Position numbers and translations under genes: made by a program. This document shows, one piece after another, positions 1-7,627 of a stretch of DNA of 39,459 nt (positions are counted from its first letter, which is position 1; each line of letters begins with the position of its first letter). Source of the stretch: Bacteroidales bacterium (GTDB lineage: Bacteria; Bacteroidota; Bacteroidia; Bacteroidales; VadinHA17); assembly GCA_017882305.1 (NCBI GenBank), contig JADGPU010000023.1, forward strand, positions 1 through 39,459, read 5' to 3'. Below the pieces are notes generated by a model. The model saw only the letters and a program-made list of their open reading frames with translations. It was not told the origin of the DNA and made no database searches.

Positions 1-142
1 GCGGAAGAATGATATGTCTCGATTCGACTCCTGAACTTTACATAAATGAGTGTGCATCATTCACAACTAAAAACTTCCCTGAAAACCGGATTGCAAAACC
101 AGGATGGCTGCGAAAGATAGCAGTACTACATCAATATTTTAG

Positions 143-215
143 TCGGCCCGGAGGGAATCGAACCCTCGACCCCATGATTAAGAGTCACGTGCTCTGCCAG
201 CTGAGCTACGGGCCG
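143..215 (-). tRNA. tRNA-Lys (anticodon CTT)
   Basis: Read on the minus strand, this 73-nt stretch folds as a complete cloverleaf. The acceptor stem pairs CGGCCCG with CGGGCCG and leaves an A discriminator at 143. The D arm contains GCTC...GAGC. The anticodon stem CGTGA/TCATG carries the loop CTCTTAA, so the anticodon is CTT and the tRNA decodes lysine AAG. The T arm is GAGGG-TTCGATT-CCCTC. CCA is not encoded. The tRNA stands alone, with no second tRNA visible nearby. Confidence 0.96.
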
Positions 216-229
216 GATTGGGTTGCAAA

Positions 230-261
230 ATAAATTAAATTCTGAGAACTTTGGAAACAAA
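230..261 (-). promoter_or_regulatory. possible promoter of the tRNA-Lys gene
   Basis: On the minus strand, TTTG (258-261) is followed after 20 bases by TAATTTAT (230-237). This resembles the Bacteroidota -33 TTTG / -7 TAnnTTTG promoter with two mismatches in the -7 box. It ends 15 bases before the mature tRNA 5' end. The sequence is AT-rich, so a chance match is possible. Confidence 0.3.
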
Positions 262-299
262 ACTCAATCTAATTTCAAATACTCGCTTAATCAGCCAGA

Positions 300-920
300 A
301 TGGTCAAAATTATTAATCATATTTATATCGCAGTAAAAAGATGCAAAACTTATGCCTTTACAGTATTCGTAACATATTGCATCTCATGCCTGATCGGAAT
401 AATGATGTCGCAAAATGGAAATAACTTTGCACTTTCTTACAGAGATAAAATAGTAGGACAATCCGTTAAAACTGATAAAGCTTCTATAAACTACCTTAAA
501 GGAAATAATTTTTCAGCTGCCTTGCATGATTTTAAGGGAAACCTCCTTTTTGGTGCAGTCCCTCAGACTTTGATGGGATTCAGTATTATAATCCCCTATT
601 TTACTGTATTAAGACAAGGTTGGGTCGGCGGGATTGTTTCTGTAGATTCTGAACATAAAAGCCGGTTCAGGAATTTTAAATCAACAATCTACTATTTCTT
701 TGTATTATTACTTCAGTATATTCCTTATTCGTTATCTGTCGGGGCAGGTATCAAATGCGGAATTGATTTTTATAATGATAACAAATTGAATGGTTGGATG
801 ATATGGAAATATAGAATTCATAAAACAAGTTTAATAGATTTGGGATATATTTATATCCTTGTAGTTCCCTTGTTTTTTATTGCTTCCTGTTTTGAGTTTC
901 TTTCTGCCTGGAATATATAA
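300..920 (+). CDS. stage II sporulation protein M (SpoIIM/DUF95)-like membrane protein
   Basis: The product has 206 residues. About four hydrophobic segments are visible, near residues 17-37, 80-105, 128-152 and 183-203. The order of features resembles the SpoIIM/DUF95 family: a short N-terminal segment, a loop, then a segment like NNFSAALHDFKGNLLFGAVP, a QGWVGGIVS turn, and a last segment with PLFFIASCFEFL. In Firmicutes SpoIIM acts in engulfment. In non-sporulating Bacteroidota the homologues are uncharacterised inner-membrane proteins, and sporulation is not implied. The gene starts about 85 bases upstream of the tRNA on the opposite strand and ends 11 bases before the VOC gene, so those two genes may be co-transcribed. 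The family call rests on remembered motifs and could be wrong in detail. Confidence 0.6.
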   Translation: MVKIINHIYIAVKRCKTYAFTVFVTYCISCLIGIMMSQNGNNFALSYRDKIVGQSVKTDKASINYLKGNNFSAALHDFKGNLLFGAVPQTLMGFSIIIPYFTVLRQGWVGGIVSVDSEHKSRFRNFKSTIYYFFVLLLQYIPYSLSVGAGIKCGIDFYNDNKLNGWMIWKYRIHKTSLIDLGYIYILVVPLFFIASCFEFLSAWNI

Positions 921-931
921 ACTAAACACAT

Positions 932-1312
932 ATGTTAAAAGTAAGACTTGATAATGAGTTACCTGATTCAATTGAAAAATGGGGTTGGAAATATCATCAT
1001 CTCGGGATACCGACTGATAAGATCATGCCTGGTGAACGATACTTACCACAATTCAGGTTATTTGTCTCCGGGTTTAGTGAAAGTCCGTTTGGAATAGAGT
1101 GGATGCGGTTTGAAGAGGGATGTCCTGTCAATAAATTAATTCAGACTGTTCCCCATATTGCGTTTGAGGTAAATGACTTGGATTATGAATTATCAATCCA
1201 TGATTTAGAAGTAATTACAAAACCCAATGCACCCTCTGACGGTGTAAGAGTTGCTATGGTGGAACATAATGGAGCTCCGATAGAATTGATCGAATTTGTA
1301 AAAAATAAGTAA
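932..1312 (+). CDS. VOC-superfamily (glyoxalase/dioxygenase fold) protein
   Basis: This 126-residue protein has the look of a single VOC unit. It has an N-terminal strand with HHLGIPT, a central PHIAFEVNDLD strand (residues 73-83) and a C-terminal GAPIELIEFVK strand (residues 113-123). In VOC proteins a His early in the fold and a Glu in the last strand usually bind the metal; here His22/His23, His74 and Glu117 or Glu120 are candidates. The substrate cannot be told. Related small proteins are annotated as glyoxalase/bleomycin resistance-like. The gene lies 11 bases after the SpoIIM-like gene and is followed by a GC-rich hairpin. Confidence 0.75.
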   Translation: MLKVRLDNELPDSIEKWGWKYHHLGIPTDKIMPGERYLPQFRLFVSGFSESPFGIEWMRFEEGCPVNKLIQTVPHIAFEVNDLDYELSIHDLEVITKPNAPSDGVRVAMVEHNGAPIELIEFVKNK

Positions 1313-1613
1313 ACGCCGGTCTAATAACTGGCCATTACAGGCCAGGCATAACGGACAGATTCACTTCGACATGGAACAGCCAGGCAAGGCAAGCAGATGG
1401 GACACAGCTAATAATCCGGTTACGAAGAAACAATTTGTTGACCTCAAATACCTCTAAACTCACGCAATAACCAATGGCTTACCCAAATATTTCTGAAAAA
1501 AGATCACTAAAGAACCTTATGATCAGTCGAAATTTTCTTCTGATATTTTGCTTTATCCTGATAGCATTACAACCCGGCCATTGATATGCTGAAATCAGCT
1601 TATTCAAAATACA
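1313..1613 (+). other. 300-bp spacer with possible gene remnants
   Basis: No intact gene is visible between the VOC and permease genes. Two short open stretches have coding character. Positions 1371-1457 encode 28 residues beginning MEQPGKASRWDT, and the same frame stays open upstream across the hairpin. Positions 1519-1584 encode 21 residues, MISRN followed by a hydrophobic core, like a bare signal peptide that then hits a stop. They could be scraps of decayed genes or coincidence. No family could be named. Confidence 0.3.
1328..1345 (+). terminator. GC-rich hairpin after the VOC gene
   Basis: CTGGCC (1328-1333) and GGCCAG (1340-1345) are perfect inverted arms around a 6-base loop. They begin 16 bases after the VOC stop codon. 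No T-tract follows, so it would be an imperfect intrinsic terminator or an mRNA 3'-end stabiliser. Confidence 0.35.
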
Positions 1614-3986
1614 ATGATTAAACACTATCTTAAAACAGCTTTGCGGTTTTTAAAGCAAAACAAAGTATTTGCCGGAATCAATGCTTTAGGACTTTCAATA
1701 GCACTGGCCGCTTCATTCATTATTTTGCTTTTTGTAATTAATGAACTCAGTTACGACCATTGTCACAAAAACAGTAAAAGGGTTTTCAGGGTCCTCAATT
1801 ACTATGAGGATTTTAAAAAGACAATGTCAGGAACTCCTTACATCCTGGCAAAGGCATTAAAAGAGGAATTCCCGGAAATAGAAAAAGCAATAAGAGTGAG
1901 ACCTATGAGAGGCTTTAAGCTAAAACTTAAAGATGAAATGATAAATGTTCCGAACGCCATGGCAACTGATTCTGATATATTTGACATTTTCACTCTTCCA
2001 TTGATCATGGGTTCATCGCACCAAAATTTGCTGGAAGATCAGAATTCAATTGTCCTTTCACGCGATCTGGCCTCAAAATTATTTCCTGGTCAGAATCCGG
2101 TTGGTAAAGAGATTGTGGGACTGGCAAATAATCAGGAGCACAATTTCATCGTAAAGGGAGTTTTTGAGAATATTCCGAAAAACTCAACCCTGAGAGCACA
2201 ATGTTTTTTAAACAGCAGGTGGACAATTGACCCTATCAACAAAGCTTTCGGAATTAACAATGCCGATAAGAGCTGGACTCACGACTTCTGGTTCACATAT
2301 GTTTTGCTTTTGAAAGACACCAACGCCAAAATGCTTGAAAACCTGTTCAGGGCATTTGAAATTAAAAATATAAGTGAAAAGCCTCATAATCATTACTCTC
2401 TTCAAAACCTGAGAGATGTTTATTTAGGTTCAGATGATGTTGCAAACACAGGAATCAGTGGTAATATGAGCAATGTCAGGCTTTTTTCTGCTATCGCATT
2501 TCTGATAGTGCTTGTTGCAGCTTTTAATTATATCATTCTTTCCACAGCGGTATCATCTGTCAGGGCGAAGGAGATTGGTATACGGAAAACATATGGTGCG
2601 GGCAACGACAGCATCAAGAATCAATTGTTAAGTGAATCAATTTTGCTGGCATTGTTTGTGTTACCTGTATCTATGCTTATGATGTGGCTGTGTCTGCCTT
2701 ATGCAGGGAAGCTTTTCCAGACTCAGTTAATTATCATCAAATCAAATATAATCATTTATGTTTCTGTCTATCTGGCTTTAACAATAATTATAGGGATTGC
2801 GTCCGGAATATACACATCAGGTTATCTCTCCGGGCTAAAGGTCATTGATATTTTAAAAAATACCACCCAATCGGGAAAAAGGAAACTCATTTTACGCTCC
2901 TCTCTCATTGTTATTCAATTAGTTATATTTTGCTCATTTGTAGCAAGTACTCTTATTATTCGCTCTCAGTATCAATATGCTCTGAAAAAGGATCCGGGAT
3001 ATTATAACAGTGACATCCTTTTGATTGATCTTGGTCGTGATTTCAAAGGGTATTCATCATATATCAACAATATTAAATCTAATCCTAATGTGATCATGGC
3101 AGCAGGGGTCATGGATGGTCTGCCTATGCTGGGATCAATGTCATTTATGTATCCTAGCTTCCAGGACAAGACAGTGCAGGTAAATGTTGAAGGATTTGAT
3201 GTGGACTATAATTTTATCAAAACCATGGGGATTACATTACTAAAGGGACGGGATTTCTCTGAAGAGTTTGGAAGCGATCTTACAAAATCTGCCATTTTGA
3301 ATGAGACAGCGGTCAAAAGGTTGGGAATAACCGATCCGGTTGGGAAGCAAATCGCTGATAAGACTATCATCGGAGTTGTAAGAGACTTTAATCTTCATTC
3401 TATCCATTCCGATATTCCGCCTCTTGAAATAGCGATGACAGATAAATATATAAATCAGGTTGTCGTACATTATAAGCCTGGAACACTAAAAAGTATCCTT
3501 CCTATGCTTGAGACGGAATGGAAAAAAGTTGCACCCGAAAGACCCTTTAATTACTCAACAATAGAAGAGGTGATAAAAGATCTATATTCTTCAGAAAAGA
3601 ACTTGACTGTAATTGTCTCTATTTTTGCACTCTTCACTTTAATTATAGCTTCATTCGGATTATTTGGGCTTACTTTGTTTGTTGCAAGATCCAGGACCAA
3701 AGAGATCGGAATCAAAAAGGTGTTTGGCAGTCCGGAACAATCAATTATTTATTCCTTTCTTCGCGGAAACTTCATCCTTGTGACATTAGCAGCTCTCATT
3801 TCAGTTCCTGTAACACTTCACTTTATGTTGAACTGGCTAAAAAACTTTTCATATAAGGTAAGCATTAACTGGTGGGTTTTTGCTTTAGCTTTCATTGTTG
3901 CAGAAGTTGTTGTTCTTTTAACCATATTTGTCCATTCTTATAAAGCATCAAGGATTAATCCGGTGGATGCGCTCAGGTATGAGTAA
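1614..3986 (+). CDS. ABC transporter permease (two MacB-type periplasmic domains, two FtsX domains)
   Basis: This 790-residue protein has the duplicated layout common in Bacteroidota antimicrobial/macrolide-type ABC permeases. It has an N-terminal membrane helix with the NALGLSIALAASF pattern (about residues 24-42), a periplasmic MacB_PCD-like domain, and three helices with RAKEIGIRKTYGA (about 318-330). A second unit follows: a helix near 430-448, a second periplasmic domain, and final helices with RTKEIGIKKVFGS near 696-708. The two KEIGI(R/K)K signatures are typical of the FtsX domains and lie next to the coupling region. It would need a separate ATPase, which is not encoded here. Substrates of such orphan permeases are unknown; efflux or lipoprotein/peptide handling is inferred. 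The polysaccharide deacetylase gene follows 12 bases later. Confidence 0.93.
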   Translation: MIKHYLKTALRFLKQNKVFAGINALGLSIALAASFIILLFVINELSYDHCHKNSKRVFRVLNYYEDFKKTMSGTPYILAKALKEEFPEIEKAIRVRPMRGFKLKLKDEMINVPNAMATDSDIFDIFTLPLIMGSSHQNLLEDQNSIVLSRDLASKLFPGQNPVGKEIVGLANNQEHNFIVKGVFENIPKNSTLRAQCFLNSRWTIDPINKAFGINNADKSWTHDFWFTYVLLLKDTNAKMLENLFRAFEIKNISEKPHNHYSLQNLRDVYLGSDDVANTGISGNMSNVRLFSAIAFLIVLVAAFNYIILSTAVSSVRAKEIGIRKTYGAGNDSIKNQLLSESILLALFVLPVSMLMMWLCLPYAGKLFQTQLIIIKSNIIIYVSVYLALTIIIGIASGIYTSGYLSGLKVIDILKNTTQSGKRKLILRSSLIVIQLVIFCSFVASTLIIRSQYQYALKKDPGYYNSDILLIDLGRDFKGYSSYINNIKSNPNVIMAAGVMDGLPMLGSMSFMYPSFQDKTVQVNVEGFDVDYNFIKTMGITLLKGRDFSEEFGSDLTKSAILNETAVKRLGITDPVGKQIADKTIIGVVRDFNLHSIHSDIPPLEIAMTDKYINQVVVHYKPGTLKSILPMLETEWKKVAPERPFNYSTIEEVIKDLYSSEKNLTVIVSIFALFTLIIASFGLFGLTLFVARSRTKEIGIKKVFGSPEQSIIYSFLRGNFILVTLAALISVPVTLHFMLNWLKNFSYKVSINWWVFALAFIVAEVVVLLTIFVHSYKASRINPVDALRYE

Positions 3987-3998
3987 TTTTTACTTTTT

Positions 3999-4859
3999 AT
4001 GAAGAATAATTTCATATTTTTCCTGTTTCTTGGACTTGTCAAACCTGCTTTTCCTCAGGATCCAACAGGGTTAAAAAATGCAACATTCCTGGAAAAACTT
4101 TATAAAGACAAATCATACCTGGAATTAAAGAAGAAGATTGTTTCTGAATTTGCCCATATCCCGGCAGGACAGTGGGGAGAATTTGTTAGAGGTGTCGATG
4201 AAATAATACTTACACAAAAAAAAGTCATAGCATTTACCTTTGATGCCTGTGGTGGCAAAAATGGGAATGGATACGATAAAGAATTGATAGATTATCTCCG
4301 TCATGAAAAGGTCCCTGCAACATTATTTGTCAGCGGAAAGTGGATCGATTCACAATTTACTGTTTTTCTTAATCTTAGCCGTGATAGTTTGTTTGAGATT
4401 GAGAACCATGGTTTGAACCACAGACCTTGTTCTATCAATGGTCATAGTGCATATGGTATCAAGGGTACATCGAACATAGAAGAGGCATTTAACGAAATTG
4501 AAGCAAATGCCCGTAAAATAGAAGCTATTACAAATCGTCGACCCCATTTCTACCGCTCAGCTGCAACATTTATTGATGAAGCCTGTGCCAGTATGGCTTC
4601 CAGATTAGGGATTACTGCAGTTAGTTATCGGGTACTTTCTGGTGATGCCATTCCATTTATACCTGAGGCGGTGATTGAAGCAAACGTCCTGAAAAATATA
4701 ATACCTGGAGCAATAGTCATTATGCATTTTAATCATCCTGAATGGAATACAAAGGAAGCATTGCAGAAAATTGTCCCCATACTCCGCCAGCAGGGTTATA
4801 TTTTTGTGCGATTAAATGATTGTGAACTGACAACTGATAAATACAAAATTAAAAGATGA
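3999..4859 (+). CDS. secreted polysaccharide deacetylase (CE4/NodB-like)
   Basis: The product has 286 residues with a short signal peptide (cleavage near residue 20). The NodB-like catalytic domain begins near residue 75. Motif 1 is TFDACGG (Asp82 as catalytic base). Motif 2 is HGLNH (His137, His141, metal ligands). A motif-3-like FYRS lies near residue 186 and a late IVIMHFNH motif near residue 243. In canonical CE4 enzymes motif 1 is TFDD; here the second Asp, normally a metal ligand, is Ala. A TFDACGG variant recurs in a branch of the family, so activity may be kept. The expected reaction is N- or O-deacetylation of a polysaccharide or peptidoglycan in the periplasm or outside. The gene lies 12 bases after the permease and 42 bases before the TonB-domain gene. 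Confidence 0.85.
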   Translation: MKNNFIFFLFLGLVKPAFPQDPTGLKNATFLEKLYKDKSYLELKKKIVSEFAHIPAGQWGEFVRGVDEIILTQKKVIAFTFDACGGKNGNGYDKELIDYLRHEKVPATLFVSGKWIDSQFTVFLNLSRDSLFEIENHGLNHRPCSINGHSAYGIKGTSNIEEAFNEIEANARKIEAITNRRPHFYRSAATFIDEACASMASRLGITAVSYRVLSGDAIPFIPEAVIEANVLKNIIPGAIVIMHFNHPEWNTKEALQKIVPILRQQGYIFVRLNDCELTTDKYKIKR

Positions 4860-4901
4860 GATAAAATTTTTATTTTAAAATATTAAATACCAACTAACGG
4901 T

Positions 4902-5726
4902 ATGAGAATTTTTACTATTCTCTTTATATTGATCATTCCAATGAGCCTTTCAGGTCAGAATGACACTATTATCTACTATTCAGGATTAGGTAGATCAGTG
5001 GGTCCAGATTCAAACGCTCTCTTTTATCAAAAAATTACAAAAGAAACGAGAAAGAAATACTTATCAACCACCTTTGCCAGGCAGGATGAGAAATGGGTAA
5101 TGATGTATGAAACAAATATTAAAAAAGAGACCGATAGCTCCATCACTATCATTTCTAAAAGTCAGCTTAATCAGAAAATAACAAGATTCTTTCACAAGAC
5201 CAAAAGAGGATATTTTATTAGAGACTACGCAGGCTCGGTTCTTGTTCAGGAAGGATTCAGTAAATTGATTTTCCCTGTAATAAAGTTTGGACACTGGAGG
5301 GAATTTGATCATTCAACAGGCAATTTGAAAACTGTGGAAGAATATTCAGAAAATCAACTGATTACAAATAGATACTGGATTAATGATTCGGAATATATTG
5401 ATGACGTTTTCTATCTGGCGGATAAAGTTGCAGAATTCAATGGAGGGGATACTGCGCTTGTGAATTTTATTACTGAACATGCCCGTTATCCAAAATATGC
5501 TTATAATAAAAATATCACAGGTACTGTTATTGTCCGGCTTATTGTAATGAAAGATGGAACAGTCAGAGGGATAGAACTGTCGAAAAAAATAAACAGATTT
5601 CTTGATCTTGAAGCATTGCGCGTTATCAAATCATTGCCGGATACATGGAACCCCGGAGAAATAGAAAATAAAAAAGTAAATATGATTATCGCAGTTCCCA
5701 TTGACTTTCAAACCAGTAAAAATTAA
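4902..5726 (+). CDS. exported protein with a TonB C-terminal-like domain
   Basis: This 274-residue protein starts with a signal peptide (MRIFTILFILIIP..., cleavage near residue 19). The middle is hydrophilic, with aromatic WREFDHSTG-type strands (about 128-160) like the YwqK/MORN-like segments often found before TonB domains in Bacteroidota. Residues about 185-270 match the TonB_C fold: FITEHARYPKYA, a GTVIVRLIVMKDGTV strand pair, and LPDTWNPG before a last strand. Classical TonB has one N-terminal membrane anchor and a Pro-rich linker. Here the linker is missing and the N-terminus looks cleavable, so it is probably a stand-alone periplasmic protein and not the energy transducer. Its partner is unknown. 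It is the last gene of the run that starts with the permease. Confidence 0.8.
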   Translation: MRIFTILFILIIPMSLSGQNDTIIYYSGLGRSVGPDSNALFYQKITKETRKKYLSTTFARQDEKWVMMYETNIKKETDSSITIISKSQLNQKITRFFHKTKRGYFIRDYAGSVLVQEGFSKLIFPVIKFGHWREFDHSTGNLKTVEEYSENQLITNRYWINDSEYIDDVFYLADKVAEFNGGDTALVNFITEHARYPKYAYNKNITGTVIVRLIVMKDGTVRGIELSKKINRFLDLEALRVIKSLPDTWNPGEIENKKVNMIIAVPIDFQTSKN

Positions 5727-5748
5727 CACAGCTGGAGATCGATAATTT

Positions 5749-5862
5749 GATGATTATGAATCTAAAACGTTCCAAAAAGTGGTTGACAATGGTGGCAGAA
5801 AAACCGGTACAATTTTTGAAATGACAAGTTTATATTCAGCTATAAAAACTTTTCAACTATAG
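5749..5862 (+). pseudogene. possible remnant of a decayed gene
   Basis: An open stretch of 37 codons, from GAT at 5749 to the stop at 5860-5862, reads DDYESKTFQKVVDNGGRKTG and continues into IFEMTSLYS. It has protein-like composition but no start codon at its beginning, and an in-frame stop lies just upstream at 5743-5745. It could be the C-terminal scrap of a lost gene. I could not name a family, and chance is possible at this length. Confidence 0.25.
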
Positions 5863-5902
5863 TTATAAATGTCCCGTTTTGACTAATTTTAAAACAACAG
5901 CT

Positions 5903-6292
5903 ATGAAAACAACAATTATAATAGTGTTTTCATTTTTAATGATAAATGGATCACTGACCGGACAGACAACCAATTCAGTAAATAATTCACAGCTCCCAAA
6001 TAAGGATACTACCTCCTTGGAAAAGCTCTATGGGAACCATCGGAAATATCATTTTAATGAATATCGTAAAACGCCTGAAATTCATATCGGGAGAATTGAA
6101 AAACAGATATCTGACTTAAACCATAACAAATACTATCAGTCTGCAATGAAGTTCAGATTTCACCCTGATTATATTATTGCTGGAGAGAAACGTAAGTATT
6201 CACTTGGTGGCGATAACATGCCTTGTATTATACCCGACAGAAAAGGGAAGTTAATAATCATTGTACCGGATACAAGAGTAATATTCTTATGA
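5903..6292 (+). CDS. small exported protein of unknown function
   Basis: The product has 129 residues from ATG 5903. The frame can be extended to a TTG at 5879, but the ATG places a standard signal peptide (MKTTIIIVFSFLMINGSLTG) at the N-terminus and is preferred. The mature part is rich in Lys, Asn, His and Tyr. It has the segment EIHIGRIEKQISD and a C-terminal DNMPCIIPDRKGKLIIIVPD. The family is not recognised. The end is abrupt, and another frame stays open from about 6271 to 6342, so a frameshift near the 3' end cannot be excluded. It is flanked by a possible gene remnant and the C_GCAxxG_C_C gene. Confidence 0.55.
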   Translation: MKTTIIIVFSFLMINGSLTGQTTNSVNNSQLPNKDTTSLEKLYGNHRKYHFNEYRKTPEIHIGRIEKQISDLNHNKYYQSAMKFRFHPDYIIAGEKRKYSLGGDNMPCIIPDRKGKLIIIVPDTRVIFL

Positions 6293-6466
6293 CTGAGGCC
6301 CTTGTTTTGAACTACTCCCATCTGATTTATGAAAAAAGCTGACAAACTGATATTGACCAAAACAATTCGACGACATGCTGCCAATTGAATATTCTTTGAT
6401 AATATTTATTAAACTTCTCCACTCTCTTTTTACGATGAATCTTTTACCTTTAAAGAAAAAAACTAT

Positions 6467-6913
6467 ATGATAAAACCGGTTGAAGAAAAAGCAATCATGA
6501 CATTCCGGAAAGGCCTGAACTGTGCACAGGCTGTATTGACTGCCTATTCGGATGAAATGAATTTTGATAATAACATGGCATTAAGTGTTTCATGCGGATT
6601 TGGTGGAGGAATGGGAAGACTACAGGAGACATGTGGTGCAGTTACCGGGTCTTTTATGGTACTTGGAATTTATAACTGTAAAAAGTTTACAGATAATAAG
6701 GACCGAAAAGAGGTAACATATTCTATGGTACAAAAATTCAGTGAAAAATTTAAACAGATTAACGGTACCACAGATTGCATTTCGTTGTTGAAATGTGATT
6801 TAAAAACAGAAGAAGGATATCAGTTTGCTAAAGAAAATAATCTGTTTGAAACTGTTTGTGAGAAATGTATTTCAGATTCAATCAGAATTGTCAATCAATT
6901 AATGAATGTATAA
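6467..6913 (+). CDS. C_GCAxxG_C_C family protein
   Basis: This 148-residue soluble protein carries the pattern that defines this family of putative redox proteins. It has GLNCAQAV near residues 17-24, a Gly-rich CGFGGGMGRLQETCGAVTG segment (about 44-62) and a late cysteine cluster (CISLLKC near 104-110, CEKC near 131-134). The conserved Cys residues suggest metal or Fe-S binding or thiol chemistry. The molecular function is not established. It has no signal peptide, so it should be cytosolic. The gene appears monocistronic and faces a minus-strand membrane-protein gene. Confidence 0.85.
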   Translation: MIKPVEEKAIMTFRKGLNCAQAVLTAYSDEMNFDNNMALSVSCGFGGGMGRLQETCGAVTGSFMVLGIYNCKKFTDNKDRKEVTYSMVQKFSEKFKQINGTTDCISLLKCDLKTEEGYQFAKENNLFETVCEKCISDSIRIVNQLMNV

Positions 6914-6949
6914 AATGAAATAAATAGAAATAGGTTGTTTGATTAATTA

Positions 6950-6977
6950 GAAACAAGAAACAAGAAACGAGAAACTA
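6950..6977. repeat. degenerate 7-bp tandem repeat
   Basis: Four consecutive 7-base units: GAAACAA, GAAACAA, GAAACGA, GAAACTA. The array lies in the spacer between the convergent C_GCAxxG_C_C and membrane-protein genes. It is one of several similar intergenic arrays in this window. Confidence 0.8.
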
Positions 6978-7022
6978 GCAATAAAGCGAATTGATGGAGA
7001 TCAGACATGAATCTGACAAATT

Positions 7023-7385
7023 CTATTCATTCTTACTCAAAGGATTCCTTCCATAAAAAACATAATGAAGGATGAATAATATCCCGGTAAGCAAAAATGG
7101 AGAGATCACAATAAGTGAACCAGGGTTTCCTGAAAAGGAATGAAAAAAGAGAGTACCGGTTATTGAAGCCACAATAAAAAGTGCTCCGCCGGCCGCTTCC
7201 CATTTCCATGCTATTATTAAAATAGCGATTAATATCAAAACCGGAATATTATGTATCAGGAACCCAAGCATCTTCATACCAAAAGATTCATTTCCACCGA
7301 ACACATCAAACGAAAACATCGTCATAAAAAGAATTGAAAGGATTGTTAATATCCGTGGAATCCAATACAAAATTTTTGATGCCAT
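7023..7385 (-). CDS. small four-helix membrane protein of unknown function
   Basis: This 120-residue protein is dominated by four hydrophobic segments, at about residues 9-28, 40-60, 65-85 and 91-112, joined by short loops. It contains a central AWKWEAAGG turn between helices two and three and a charged C-terminal tail (YGRNPLSKNE). This layout matches small integral inner-membrane proteins widely annotated as hypothetical in Bacteroidota. No catalytic motif is visible and no function is proposed. The gene stands alone: it is convergent with the upstream gene and divergent from the GT39 gene. Confidence 0.7.
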   Translation of the reverse strand: MASKILYWIPRILTILSILFMTMFSFDVFGGNESFGMKMLGFLIHNIPVLILIAILIIAWKWEAAGGALFIVASITGTLFFHSFSGNPGSLIVISPFLLTGILFILHYVFYGRNPLSKNE

Positions 7386-7627
7386 TTATTAATAGTTTTA
7401 GTAATTTATTATTGACAATTATTGTTGATTTTAACTTAATACCATATTTTAAATGCCAGATTATTCGCAGTTTAAAATTACATCTCTTTCCTTAATTAGC
7501 AAGAGTAATTCTTTTGTAAATTAGCCGAAAATTATTTTACTGACAGTAAACATCATGTTCACTTTTTCATTCCCGATTTTTTTTAATCTAAGCCTTACAT
7601 ATAAACAATTCAAAAAAGAAAAATCAA
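7386..7627. other. AT-rich divergent spacer
   Basis: This region separates the membrane-protein gene (minus) from the glycosyltransferase gene (plus). It should hold both promoters. Apart from runs of A and T, I see no clear operator, terminator or conserved promoter pair. Confidence 0.4.

Noticed and set aside
2..34. Short frame ending RKNDMSRFDS and a stop, possible tail of a gene from the left
   Set aside because: Ten codons are too few to support a gene, and no family is recognisable.
9..233. 74-codon open frame at the left end
   Set aside because: It runs across the antisense of the whole tRNA-Lys gene, so its protein sequence merely mirrors the tRNA.
6271..6342. Frameshifted C-terminus of the small exported protein
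   Set aside because: The alternative frame is open for only 23 codons and has no family match, so it is noted in that gene's entry but not called.
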